DNA of 64,000 nt from Kappaphycus alvarezii (GCA_002205965.3 NADL03000523.1:1302001-1366000); one strand, 5' to 3'. Counted from the stretch's first letter, positions 1 to 10,150 are shown. A program made the numbers and translations. The notes: generated by a model not told the origin, from the letters alone.

Positions 1-965
1 TCTTCTGGAAGCAGGAAGACACCTAGCATTCTCTGCCTCTGTTTCTCAGGCGTAGTAAGCCAGAAATAAACTACACTGCATACGAGCAAACGGAGACATG
101 TAAACCCTATCACGGCGATCTCTTGTTTCCTCGGGGGGCATTCTTACATCATAGACATCAACAACTGGGCCGGACGGAACATGATCACCCTGTTCGGTAA
201 CACTCCCTTGGCATGGTTCAGGAACTGATCTTTGTTTAATAGGACTGCCTGCACCACTCCGCGCTCCTCCTGCATTCGCCCTTGCCTCAGCACTGCCCAG
301 CCTTGCCCCATCGCTTTTCGGACGAATACCGCAACTATTTTCACGTGGACCCCCTCTCACCATATTTTCGGGTGATTACTGGGGATTCACCTCGTTGTCG
401 AAACCTAATTGATAGATTCTCGGGATTCGAAGACCCCTACCTCTAGATGCGGGACAGACCTTGCTCACCCCTCCTGTTTCCCGGCAGATGACGTCTTTGA
501 CTGTAGTTGATACGCGAGTGTTGACCCCTAGAGGTATTCTTTTGTCGGCATCGGGCGCTATCCAGAGGGATCAGACTTTAACAGGATGTTATACTCCGGT
601 CGCAATCGGACTGAAAGGCAAATCTAATAGAGACTTTGGCTTTCTGTCGGACTGGGAGAACTTGCAGCACGGACAAACTTTTGTCTATATACCGGGCGTG
701 GGGGTTTAGGCGCACACCAGGTAATCGCTGGCTGAACTGGTGTTGGTCTCCCCCGGTGAGCAGATCGGAGGCTCAGATCAGGGTTTATATAGACAGCCCG
801 AATTATTCAAACCTTACCCAACAGTTCTAAAATTAAATATTTCCTTTAAAAAACTGCCCCTACATTACCAAATTAGATAATTGTTCCCCGAGCCATCGAC
901 AGTACTGTACTGTTGCCAAACAGAATTTTTGTGGCCCAAATTTGCGCGCACACTACATTGTCCCG
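1..965. other. Left edge, no assigned gene
   Basis: I see no recognisable gene here. A minus-strand frame at 46-363 is open for about 105 codons and arginine/glycine rich, but shows no known motif. A plus-strand frame at 461-709 is also open without recognisable motifs. The region probably holds older repeat DNA to the left of the non-LTR 3' end described below. Confidence 0.4.
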
Positions 966-1009
966 AGGAGAGGGATTTTGGGGTTATTTTAATGCATGGA
1001 AGATGTGGT
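966..1009 (-). mobile_element. 3' tip of non-LTR element, cut off by the Ty3/gypsy insertion
   Basis: This stretch continues the 3' UTR of the minus-strand non-LTR element at 7895-10200. It matches the same part of the related copy at 23608-23655 (gagaggga, then ttttgg, then a run ending atgcatggaagatgtgg). The Ty3/gypsy element at 1010-7894 separates it from the rest of its parent. The last five bases, gtggt at 1005-1009, are the left target-site duplication. Confidence 0.7.
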
Positions 1010-1342
1010 TGGTGTTGGATCTCGAGATTGGTTAGGTGTCGCAGGACTGAAGCCAAGCGTTTGGGGGCAGAGGGGACGGTGGCACTGTTGAAGCACACCA
1101 GAAGGCTGGAAGTCAAGTACTGTAGTGGGAGGGGAGAAAGGAAAGATACACTCAGCCCTGTAAGCACATTTGCTGGAAGGTGGGCTGTAATGGTGAAGCT
1201 TGCAAAGGGCACTGTGTAAGCACACATATAACTTGCGGTAAGAGAATAGGGACAAAGAGAGACCGAAAAGAACGAAAAGAAAAAAGGAAAAAAACCTCGC
1301 ATCAACTGTTGTTCCGACTCCCAAAACAAAAAAACAACACCA
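1010..1342 (+). repeat. 5' LTR of Ty3/gypsy element
   Basis: The LTR begins TGGTGTTG and ends CAACACCA, perfect 8-bp inverted termini. It aligns along its whole length with 7559-7894, including the shared stretch gatctcgagattggttagg and the block agcacaccagaagg. Substitutions and small indels are frequent between the two LTRs. Confidence 0.85.
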
Positions 1343-1344
1343 AA

Positions 1345-2489
1345 ATGGTACTCTTGGGACAGGGTGACTCCGAAAAAGCTGCATCCTCTAGCATAACCGG
1401 GGTCAGAATGTTCAACGGACAACAAGATGTACGTCGTTTCTTCTTTAACCTGGAAAACGTTACCATGCATGGGAAGAAGATGGTAAGAGAAGCTTTGAGT
1501 TACTCGCCAATCTTGACGGTGAAGCCTTCAAGTACTTCTTCGATCGATTCACTGAAGATGGACAGATCATGTCGGAAGGATTGGACTTCTAGGAGGTTAA
1601 AAAGTCATTCATTGAGCGTTTTTAAATAAGAGAGGAGCTACAGGATATCATTCGAAAGGCCATGTCCGTAAGTCTGGAAAAGAACGAGCTTTCAACTTCT
1701 CTACATAAAGTAAACTATTTGTAAAACAAAGCATCGTTCAACGAGGAGGCAAAGTGTGGCTTCTCGCGCAAAATTGTGATGAAAATTCCTAGGCTGACTG
1801 CGTTTTGTATATACAGAGGCCTAGAAGACTACGAGACCTTGAAGAAAGTCGTGGAAGACTTCGACCGAGGCAATAAGACATTCCAATCCATCGACGTCAA
1901 TCAAAGCCGTCTCTTCCTTCACTCAAGCGACAGCATTGGTAAGAAAGAGGCTGCATTGAAGCCGCAGAAAGACACATCTCGTGATATCCAGATCAAGGAT
2001 GTGGAGGATAAGATCGACACCCTGGCGGATAAGCCAGCAGATTTAACACTCGTGATCAAAAAGAGTCAGATAAGGCAGAAAAGTGGACAACCTAATGGAA
2101 AAAATCCCAGAGCTAGTCAGGCCGGATCGGAGAGAATGTTCACTTATTGCAAGAAACCGGGACACAGTTCAAATAGATGCTTGGATAATCCCAGCAGAGA
2201 AAAGAAATGATATTCATGTGGAAAGATGGGCCATGTCGAGGAAAACTGTTGGTCACGCCTTCGCATGGAAGGAAAAAGTGAACTCAATGTGATTAAGGAA
2301 ACAAATGGTAGAGAAAGAGATGAAGTTCCGCCCAAGGGATTAAGCAACAAACAAGTAGCCCAGGTGAATCTAGTAATGGAAACTTATTCATCAGATGAAG
2401 AAGTGCTAGCAGTCAAGAGGAGTGCAGACGGTCAACCGGCCCAGAAGCAGCACAGAACTGGAGGTAAAACACCGATAGGACCTTTTTGA
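1345..2489 (+). pseudogene. gag-like polyprotein, frameshifted, two zinc knuckles
   Basis: The frame starting at 1345 encodes a gag-like N terminus (motif FNGQQDVRRFFFNLENV) and then shifts frame several times. The segment 1776-2210 holds the C-terminal part of gag. Two consecutive CCHC zinc knuckles are visible at about 2136-2240: YCKKPGHSSNRC, whose first Cys is lost, and SCGKMGHVEENC. The stop codon TGA at 2208-2210 lies where the first cysteine of the second knuckle is expected, so it is most simply a Cys-to-stop mutation. The frame continues to 2489 as a hydrophilic linker. The product would package element RNA. Decay makes function unlikely. Confidence 0.75.
1346..1363 (+). other. Candidate primer binding site
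   Basis: Three bases after the 5' LTR the sequence reads TGGTACTCTTGGGACAGG. A start of TGG immediately after an LTR is expected for pairing with the CCA end of a tRNA. The tRNA is not assigned. The candidate gag ATG (1345-1347) overlaps it. Confidence 0.55.
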
Positions 2490-2606
2490 AATCCCGGCAC
2501 ATCACTAAGAGCCAAGAAAAGGGTGGCAGCCAAGAACACCAAAAAGAAACGGAGTTTGAAGAAGAGCAAGAAAACCTATCCAACCGAGCAGACGCCGAAG
2601 TAAGAA

Positions 2607-3218
2607 GTGATTACTGAGATGGTGAATGAATCATCTTGGCTTACGTTTGGACAGCTCCTACGAGGGGACACGTTGGAAGCTAGGTCCGAGATAGTAGGGC
2701 TTCTGAAGGATAGGACCTCCCAGAAAGTGAATGTGTTAAATACTACAAACCGTCCAGCCGATCACGGCAGACGAGTTTTGAAGCTAGCCCGTATCAAGGT
2801 ATTCGGTATGAAAGTTTATGTGCTACTTGATTCGGGAGCAGTACCGAGTGTATTGTCCAAGAATATTGCTTACAGACTAGAAGTGCCTTTAGAGGAAACA
2901 AAGAAGAGAATCACAGTGGCTACGGGTGTCACATCTGCGGTTTCTGGTATCCTAAGTTATGTTCCTATCACTTCAGACGAGATGACAGTAAAACTGGACT
3001 TTCAGGTATTCAAAGACTCACCTTTCGATGCCGTTACTGGAGACCCATCAATGGAATCTCTTAAAGGAATACTGGATCTTGGAGAAAAATTCCCTTGGAA
3101 CCTGGTTATAAACGTCAAACAGGCTCGAAGACCGAGACAGATAGTGAGTACTTTACTTCAGCCTCTTCAGCTGTGCCCTCTTCCAGCTCCGAATCTGGAC
3201 GTGAAGAAGGAGAGATAG
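2607..3218 (+). pseudogene. Retropepsin-type aspartic protease domain
   Basis: The frame contains VYVLLDSGAVPSVLS with the catalytic DSG at 2829-2837, preceded by a hydrophobic strand, as in Ty3/gypsy proteases. Such domains act as dimers and cut the Gag-Pol precursor. The frame is open for about 200 codons and ends before the reverse transcriptase. Its distance from gag and the many breaks on both sides show it is part of a decayed pol gene. The DSG motif itself is intact. Confidence 0.75.
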
Positions 3219-3375
3219 AATATTTCATCATGATCAAGAGTGACCTATTAAGGCGAAAATAACTCCCTTCAGGGGAAGCATGAGCACGTGGAGAAACCCA
3301 ACCGCAACCGTATCGATGAGATAATAAGCACAAGCGTCGTTATAGCATCATCTTTGTGCAACTTGAAGCAGGCAG

Positions 3376-4664
3376 ATGTTCCCATTGAGCACCTGTTTGA
3401 GCTCAAGGATTAAAAACACATCGCTCTTCGAGCATAAGATCGTGGGAGAAGAGCTGGACGAGATGCTAAGTGCTGGAGTTATCGTCCCTTTATCATCTGC
3501 ATGGTCCTTCCCAGTCGTCATTGCGACTAAATCGGATGGAAAGGCAAATTGCTGCGTCGACTACAGAAAGTTAAACGAAATTATGGTGCAGAAAAGTTGG
3601 CCCATCCCCAAGCTTCAAGAGATATTTGATGACATCGCATGTTCTAAGGTTTTTACAATCCTGCATTTGTTCACTGGGTACTGGCAAGTATGTCTAGCCG
3701 AGAATTGCCGAGAGAAGCACACTTTTAATTGCATATATAGCAACTACCAGTTACAAGTTATCCCGTTTGGGTTAATGAACGCACCCTTCACGTTTTAGCG
3801 CATGATGGACAGGGTGTTAGCAGAAGTGGAGTTTGTCCTTGTCTACATTGACTATATAGTTATATTATAGAGATCAATAACCGACCACATGGAACATATA
3901 AGGCAGAGTTTCGGGCGGCTTTCCCAGTACGGCCTCAAGATTAAGCTAAAGAAGTGTCTTTTCGCGAGGAAGGAGATCAGTCTGCTTGGACATGTCGTAA
4001 GATAAATCGGAGTGAGCGTTGACTCAACGAATATCAAGGCCATCCGTCAGACTCCGAGGCCAATGAATAAAATCGAGCTGCGTAGCATTCTAAGCCTCGT
4101 TGGTTACCACTGACAATTCATCCGTGGATTCGTGAGTATATTAGCAGTGCTGCATGAGGTTACATCGAAGAATAGACCGTTTAAATGGACAATGGAGATG
4201 AAAGAGTCCTTCGAGACCCTGAAGATTTCTCTGACATCTCCCGCAGGCTTAAAATTTCCATTCTTCGAGCGGCCGTTTATAGTTGAGACGGACGCATCAT
4301 CGGTGGCTATCGGGCTGCTCTCTCTCAGAAGAGTTCGGATGGTACCATACATCCAGTGGAGTTTGTCAGTCGCTCAAAGACGACGGCCAAACACAAATAT
4401 CCAACCTGGGAAAGAGAGCGCCTTGGCGTGGTATTTTACTTGCGGAAATTCCGGATGTATTTCCTTTCTCCGGAACCTTTCAGGTTTAAGACGGATCATC
4501 AAGCACTGAGCTATACTTTCAAGAAGAAAGATGTACATGGAAGACTTGCGCGGAGGTTGGATTTCTTGGCCGAATACAATTTCGAAATTGAATACATACC
4601 GGGCGAAAAGAAAAATGTTGCGGATTTCCTGTCAAGTTTACCTCCTACACAAGAGAGAAGCTGA
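3376..4664 (+). pseudogene. Reverse transcriptase and RNase H domains of Ty3/gypsy pol
   Basis: Reverse transcriptase motifs are visible in order: CVDYRKLNEI near 3556, the tyrosine block GYWQV, and PFGLMNAPF ending at a TAG stop (3796-3798). The catalytic box reads VYIDY at 3841-3855, so the second Asp is replaced by Tyr. More stops follow, then the RNase H domain: VETDASSVAIG with its first acidic residue at 4291, a frameshift, TDHQALSYTFKKKDVHGRLA, and IEYIPGEK before ADFLSSLP. Domain order and motifs are those of Ty3/gypsy. The copy cannot encode active reverse transcriptase. Confidence 0.9.
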
Positions 4665-4688
4665 GAATCAGACGAGGGCGACCTGTTC

Positions 4689-5930
4689 ATGATAAATATA
4701 AGAAATCAAGGATTTGGGTCACTTGAACTAGAACCAGAGCTTAGAAAAATCCAAGATTACTTGAAGGGTCGCGAGTTTACCGAAGCCGACGCGAAGAAGC
4801 GGCGGAGAATCAAACGTATAGCAAATAATGTTCTTGGTTGGGAAGGGAAACTATTGCGACGCACTAAATTGGGGTTGCGACTAGTCCCGATGGTGTCCGA
4901 GAGGGGTTAGACTCTTAAGTTCTACCAATATGAGCTGGGGCACTTGAACTCGATATCAACGATTCAGATGATCGGACAAAGATTCTAGTGGCCGAGATCG
5001 GTAACGGATATTATACAGTACGTCCGGTCTTGCGACATTTTGCCAGCGTATGGGACCTCGCCCACGTTACAAAACGAACCGCGGGACTCCATTCCGGGGA
5101 CTATTCGACATCTCCTCTATCGATTTTGCTGGACCTTATTCCCTGACAAAAAGGGGTTCGCGCTTTATCCTTGTTTGTTTAGAGCACCTCAGTGGATGGC
5201 GAGCAGCAAATGCCACTTCCAACGCAACTGCGGAAGTGGCTAGGACTTTATCGAAAGGGAGGTGGTCCACTCATTCGGACCCCCAACTAAAGTCATAAGC
5301 GATAATGCCGCATGTTTCGCAGCTAAAGTGTTGAAGGAATACCTACTCAAAAGCGGTATTTAATGGAAGATGATTTTATCATACGCCCCAATGTTAAATG
5401 GAAGTGCAGAACGGATGTTTGGGACCATTAAGAAGAGTATTCAGAGGATAGTTCAACCCGACCAATTTGAATGGGACGTCGCTCTAGATTCAGTGGTCTT
5501 CGGCTACAGACGTAGACAAATGGCTGGAGGAGTTTCCCCGTTTAAGCTCCTCTATGGAGTCCCTTCGAACATGCTACCGCGGTAAAGGTTGGTAGAAAGG
5601 CCGAAAGAACGGACATTGCCAGATGAGGGACGCAAGATGCCGCTAATGGGACTCGACTCGAACAGGGCCAGCAGGATTATACAGGGGATCAAGAAGCCTG
5701 ACAGTATCAAGATACTTTCGTTCGAAGTCGGAGACCAAGTACTCGTGGCATATGGGCAGGCCTTCGGGACAGAGAAGTGCCCAGCCTTTAAGGCACTGTT
5801 CTATGGGCCCTGTGAGATCATTAGAGCCCGCTATCCGCGATGTCTCCTGAAGTCAGAGAAGGGCCGCTTTACCCGCAACGCGATCCATGCAAGGCGCTTG
5901 GTGAAATACATCAAGCACAGCAAATATTAG
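4689..5930 (+). pseudogene. Ty3/gypsy integrase with C-terminal SH3-like domain
   Basis: The N-terminal zinc-binding region is degenerate (GHLNS, then SCDI, near 4930-5040). The catalytic core keeps all three acidic residues at the DNA level: Asp at 5122 (SIDFAGP), Asp at 5301 (ISDNAACF) and Glu at 5409 (NGSAERMFG). The last two are 35 residues apart, the usual D35E spacing. The first Asp is in another frame, and a TAA falls between the other two. A conserved patch GVSPFKLLYG and a C-terminal VGDQVLVAYG segment at 5730-5760 follow, interrupted by TAA at 5583-5585. The enzyme would join element cDNA to host DNA but is broken here. Confidence 0.88.
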
Positions 5931-6076
5931 GGTTGAGATATCATCTATCCCCTCAAACACTCCTTAAAATCTACGTGGAATTGGATATTCATCATCACAT
6001 GCATAATCGAAGAATCATTAAGTAGCTACGACACCTCAAACTGAGTCCAAAGCCCTTTTCCGTCTCTTCCGTTCCG

Positions 6077-7440
6077 TTATCTTTTCGTTGCCCTCTTCGT
6101 TGCCTTTTTTGCTTTCGTTTCTTCCTCGTTGCGACCATGGAGATATATCTCGAAGGCGTCGTCGAACCAGAGATAATCACGCGGATCATTACTTACACTG
6201 CAGATTGCAAAGAACTCCTCGGCCAGGCTCATTGGATATATTTCAGCACAATCCAATATTTTCACAGGATGGGAACGTCCGTCGATACAAACCGCCTGAA
6301 GTAGCTCATGTGCCCCGATGATACGTAAGACACACACGCCCCGCGAGAGTTCGTTATCCGGAAGAGTGCTCAACCAACTGTAGTCATGCTCTTCAAGACA
6401 GAGACGGCGGCGGGTGTAACCAGAGGAGGGCCCTTCAGCTATAATGACAGGTCTACGGAATCCAAACTACTTATGTAACCCACAGGTCGCTTTGTCAAAA
6501 TCGATGAAGCTCCTGAGTACCTGAAAGTACGCATGCTCCACGAAAAACGCCTCGAACCGTTTCTTCTCCGCCTGGCAAAATGACCTTGCTCGATCTTCCC
6601 TTACAAGTTCTCTTAGGGCATGGGCGACGGACATCCGCATGCGTTCATCGAAAAAGTCCCTAAGGTTCTCAGGAAAAAATCTTAGGAGAATAGAGGCGGC
6701 AAGCGGAGGTGGTGGACGTGTCATGGCGTAGTTCACATTTAGCTTTTCCCCTCGGTTTTTAGCACACCAGGAGTCAATAAACAGTATCTTGGCAACGCGG
6801 GTTGGATTATCAAAGATGACTCGTACGGATTTATCGGCCGGATCTCCTATGAATGTCAGAATATAGAGATAGATCATCGCCTTCTGAGGGTCAAGTTGAC
6901 ACAAAACATAGTAAAGCCCTTCTTTTTCATCAACTTTGCCATCTGAAAGCCAAATACTTGTGACGTTCGAAGGTAGAGATTCCAGACACACGGTATAGTC
7001 TTCGGTATCAGAGTGGTTCTCCGTAAGTGCAAGCCGTTGACAGCGTGAAACACTCATGTCTTTACAGGATCCATCTTCAATGAACGCGACAATCTGCTTT
7101 TCGAAAAGCTCGAGCAGGACATTTTTGTGGCTTCAAGACGAAGGTTACGTCGCTGAGGACCGAAAGACACGAAGAACTGGTCGACGTTGCGGGCCCGAAC
7201 TATGTTATGGAAGTCGTTTCTCTCACAGAAACAGAACACTTTCTTATGGACGACAGAGAGAGAGAAATAATCGAAATTGAGGGCTTTGAGTTTGTCCGCT
7301 TCGGTTGAACCCATTATGATCGTTCGGTTGTCGGACTTCACCAACTTTCTAGTCTCCGAGCGTGCGGCCTTTTCCGCTAGCTCCTTGCGAGGGACTATAC
7401 CGCCCACACTCCTCCTCGCGGTCTGCTTAGTAAGAGCCAT
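6077..7440 (-). pseudogene. Antisense gene: histone H3 tail-like N terminus joined to an unknown protein
   Basis: This minus-strand reading frame starts at ATG 7440-7438. Its first residues, ALTKQTARRSVGG then PRKELAEKAAR, align without gaps with the N-terminal tail of histone H3: 19 of the first 27 residues after Met are identical. T3, K4, R8, S10, R17, K18, K23 and R26 are kept; R2, K9, K14 and K27 are not. No histone fold follows. The rest, about 425 codons, resembles nothing I recognise: a mixed acidic/hydrophobic region and a basic lysine-rich C terminus. Two lesions break the frame. One is a one-base shift in an A run near 7120; the other is a TAG at 6467-6469, after which the same frame stays open to 6077. 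The gene lies between pol and the 3' LTR, antisense to both. H3-tail-like sequences can in principle engage histone readers and modifiers; that role is inference. Confidence 0.6.
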
Positions 7441-7558
7441 TACGGGGAGCCAGCGGCTAGGGATTTGGAACCGTTTAGAACGACCTATTCTCCAGTCCGA
7501 TCCTGGCTGATAGGCGTGTGCTCGTGGACGAACGCCGGGGTTTCGTCGGAGATTGGAG

Positions 7559-7894
7559 GCGTGTTCGATCTCGAGATTGGTTAGGGTTTGCAGGACTGAA
7601 GCTAAGAGTTTGGGGGCAGAGGGAAAGGTGTAACTGTCGAAGCACACCAGAAGGTCGGAGGTCAGGTACTGTAGTGGGTGGTGACAAAGGAATGATACAC
7701 TCAGCACTGCAAGCACATTTGCCAGAAGGTGGGCCCTAATGGTGAAGCATGCAAATGGCACTGTAGAAGCACAAATATGACGTGCGGTAGGAAAATAGGG
7801 GCAGAGAGAGAACGAAAAGAAAGAAAAGAAAAATGAACGAAAAAAAGCCACGCATCAACTGGTGTACCGACTCCCAAATCAAAAAACAATACCA
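7559..7894 (+). repeat. 3' LTR of Ty3/gypsy element
   Basis: This is the partner of the 1010-1342 repeat, alignable end to end and ending CAATACCA. The left terminus has drifted (gcgtgttcg instead of tggtgttgg). It lies directly upstream of the antisense H3-tail gene as read on the minus strand, so any antisense promoter for that gene would lie here. Confidence 0.85.
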
Positions 7895-7981
7895 TTAGTC
7901 GGTTATATACACGCCATTAATGCATTATGCAGGATAAGTCGTCGGTGATGGGTAAAAATACAGTACTGTACATGACCTTCC

Positions 7982-8896
7982 TTACAGGGCCGGCTCAATG
8001 CCCGCGAGCAGGCATGCAGCGATGGACATGACGGCCGCGGCAGCGTGCGTTTGGGTAAGAACCGCTCTAACCATCCCATAGATCTCCATCGCCCGAACTG
8101 CCACGTTCCGCGCGACGTCGGTTAGCACCGCGTACGCGTCTGGGTGCCAGCCTCCAAAGGTGGATATTGGGATAGGCACTAGCATTCCTCTAGTAGCCGT
8201 CGCGAGCAGTGGTTCATACTTTCTACGTTTGGCGGAGATGGCTGCGTTGAGGGAAGTGAGTGGGTTGAAAGTACGCACTCTCGTATTGGAGGGCGCAAGA
8301 GGATTGACGGACGTGACGTCAAAAAAATCCGTTCCTCCGTTGCTACCCATTGCCTCGATATCCGGCCTTGTGCGATGAAGCCCCTGCTGCCGCTCAATAG
8401 CCGGATGACGGGCTGCCTTCTGGAGGTCTTGGGCGAGGAGGACGACTTGACGGTCTTGTCGTCGGGTGCGGTGCCCACTATGCAGGCAGTGCATGAGGCG
8501 ATCCCCGTGGCAGTCGAGGACCTCTAGGCAGTTTGGGCGTGGGCACGGCGTGTCTGGGGCGAACAGCGGGACTTGGAGGTAGTACTGGAGCCACACTGAG
8601 AAATCACGGGCTTCAATATTGGTCTTGAGGGCGGGGCGCGGAGCACAATAGGCCCATTCCTTTGCGCCGGGAAGGCCCCTAGGAGCCCGGAAAGCTTGAC
8701 GTCGTTGGTCGCCGAGAGGGATTTCTTCTCGTACTGCGGCATAGACTGCGTCTGTCAGTGTCTTTTGCGGAGGAGTTTTGATTGAGCAAAATACACAAAA
8801 GGGAAGGAGTCGTGAGGGCAGGCAGGAGATAGAATATATGCGGTCGGCGCGGACGGCATCGTTGTATGTCGTAAGATCCGTGATAGGTGCCGGCAA
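7982..8896 (-). pseudogene. C-terminal zinc knuckle and restriction-like endonuclease of non-LTR element
   Basis: This frame is open for about 300 codons to its natural stop near 7982. It contains a cysteine/histidine cluster (CPRPNCLEVLDCHGDRLMHC) followed by RTRRQDRQVVLLA and the endonuclease core RPDIEAM, then TDFFDVTSVNPLAPS. That is the pattern seen after the RT in restriction-like-endonuclease non-LTR elements. The end of the protein has GWHPDAYAVLTDVARN and an alanine-rich tail. The same C terminus recurs at 37.3-37.9, 38.7-38.9, 24.1-24.3, 25.2 and 31.2-31.4 kb, which supports a real family. The frame joins the upstream thumb only through a frameshift. Confidence 0.85.
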
Positions 8897-8899
8897 GAT

Positions 8900-10150
8900 T
8901 CAGGTGGCCAGCATGTTGGCAGCTGCGCCGGAGGCAAGGAAAGCAACCCCCGCGGTGCTTTTCGCCGATGTGGACCCTAAGCCGAGGGTGGGTTTCTTAG
9001 GGTCCAGGGGCTTCACCGGTAGTTGGAGTTCTCGGAATATATCCGAGTCTAGTACTCCTCTGGAGAGTTTCCGGAGATATCGCTCCATCATGGCGTCAAA
9101 CATAGCGGCGCCCTCCGCCGTGCAATAGGGTGGCACTACACGAAGAAGGTATCCTATCTTGCGTACTCTGAAGCATTTGAGCAAAAGCTGAAAAGCCACT
9201 TGGGTGTTGATAATATCTACGACAGCTTCGAGGAACGGTTCGAGAGACTGGGATTAAGTAGTGAAGAATTTGTTCGTCCAGTCCGAGGAACCGACGGGGG
9301 AGTTCAGAACACGTGTATTGTCTCTATTTTCTCGGTTAGCCTCCTTCGGTTATGAGCATTGAACGGGCGTCAGCGGCGCTGTAGGCCACCAGACCCTGCA
9401 TTTGGGCAGGAATAGATGTATTCCCTTGCTAATGGCGTCGATGGACGGGAGTGTTTCGTCCGCACGGGCGATTTAGTCGTGGCTCGCGATAATGTACCCA
9501 TCATCATGGTATCATAGATGGAGCAGCAAGCTACCCACGGTGTCGCCTTCCTGGTTACCTGATCGCAGTAGCTCCTGGATCTTAAGTATGACGGGGTGCA
9601 GGAGAAGGTCAAATAGAAGCCCACCAAGGTTGTCCATTTGCTGTGTTCTTCTCATGCTTCAAATGATATGCGGACCGGACCACAAGTATGGTGGCTCGTT
9701 TGCGTGAAATTTCGAGACCTATGACAGCAATTCGGGGAATAGTCGTTTGACGAAGTCCAGAAAAGCGGTTCTGCTGCACATGTTAAAAGCGTTTCTTAGG
9801 TCTACCATGAGTAAAGCGTACTCAGAGCTATTCCAAAACTTTTCGACAACCCTACGGACATTGTGGACGATGGTATCGGTGCTGATCTTTGTGGCGATGC
9901 CCAGTTGCGGCGGTTGGAGCTAGTTGGCAACCTTCCTCATAGCTCGTTCCATGCTGTACACAATTTTTCCACGACAAATTCGTGGTAAAATTCGAATTAA
10001 CGAATAAAAAAGACCCCTAATGATACTGTAGATGTCGATGTTGTTGCCTACCAAGCCCTGCCACAGAACAGCGAAGCATTTTCCACTTCCTGGAACAACT
10101 CCTCTGGAGGCTTTGTGCCACAGTACCACGGTATACTGTACTGTACTGTA
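8900..10150 (-). pseudogene. Reverse transcriptase region of the non-LTR element
   Basis: Read on the minus strand, motifs appear in several frames. QLGIATKISTDTIVHNVRR lies near 9.9 kb and ALLMVDLRNAFN at 9.80-9.83 kb, the first catalytic Asp block. A degenerate GTQQ block with LLFDLLLHPVILKIQEL follows near 9.6 kb, then YHDDGYIIASHD near 9.5 kb in place of the usual YADD box. The thumb-like segment 8900-9199 contains LLKCFRVRKIGYLLRVVPP and VAFLASGAAA. At least three frameshifts separate these parts. The domain would copy element RNA at the nicked target. Confidence 0.8.
10134..10150. repeat. Short tandem TACTG repeat
   Basis: The stretch tactgtactgtactgta repeats a 5-base unit. It is the densest example of a TACTGTA/TACAGTA motif that occurs throughout the window. 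Confidence 0.7.

Larger units (their letters stand above)
1010..7894 (+). mobile_element. Ty3/gypsy LTR retrotransposon, degenerate, with antisense accessory gene
   Basis: The element has two LTRs of about 335 bp, a tRNA-type primer site, and the order gag, protease, reverse transcriptase, RNase H, integrase on the plus strand, which is the Ty3/gypsy order. An extra gene lies on the opposite strand between integrase and the 3' LTR. Many stops and frameshifts break gag and pol, and the LTRs differ at many positions, so the copy is old and cannot move by itself. The flanks gtggt (1005-1009) and ttagt (7895-7899) fit a decayed 5-bp target duplication: in the uninterrupted relative at 23.6 kb the sequence runs directly from gatgtggt to cggttatat. 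Confidence 0.9.

Noticed and set aside
7054-7440. A true histone H3 gene or pseudogene
   Set aside because: Only the first 27 or so residues match H3. The histone fold does not follow in any frame, and the remaining protein is unrelated.
7441-7851. N-terminal extension of the H3-tail frame upstream of ATG 7440
   Set aside because: The open frame continues upstream only as a translation of the antisense 3' LTR, which gives low-complexity Phe/Ser text and matches the antisense of the 5' LTR.
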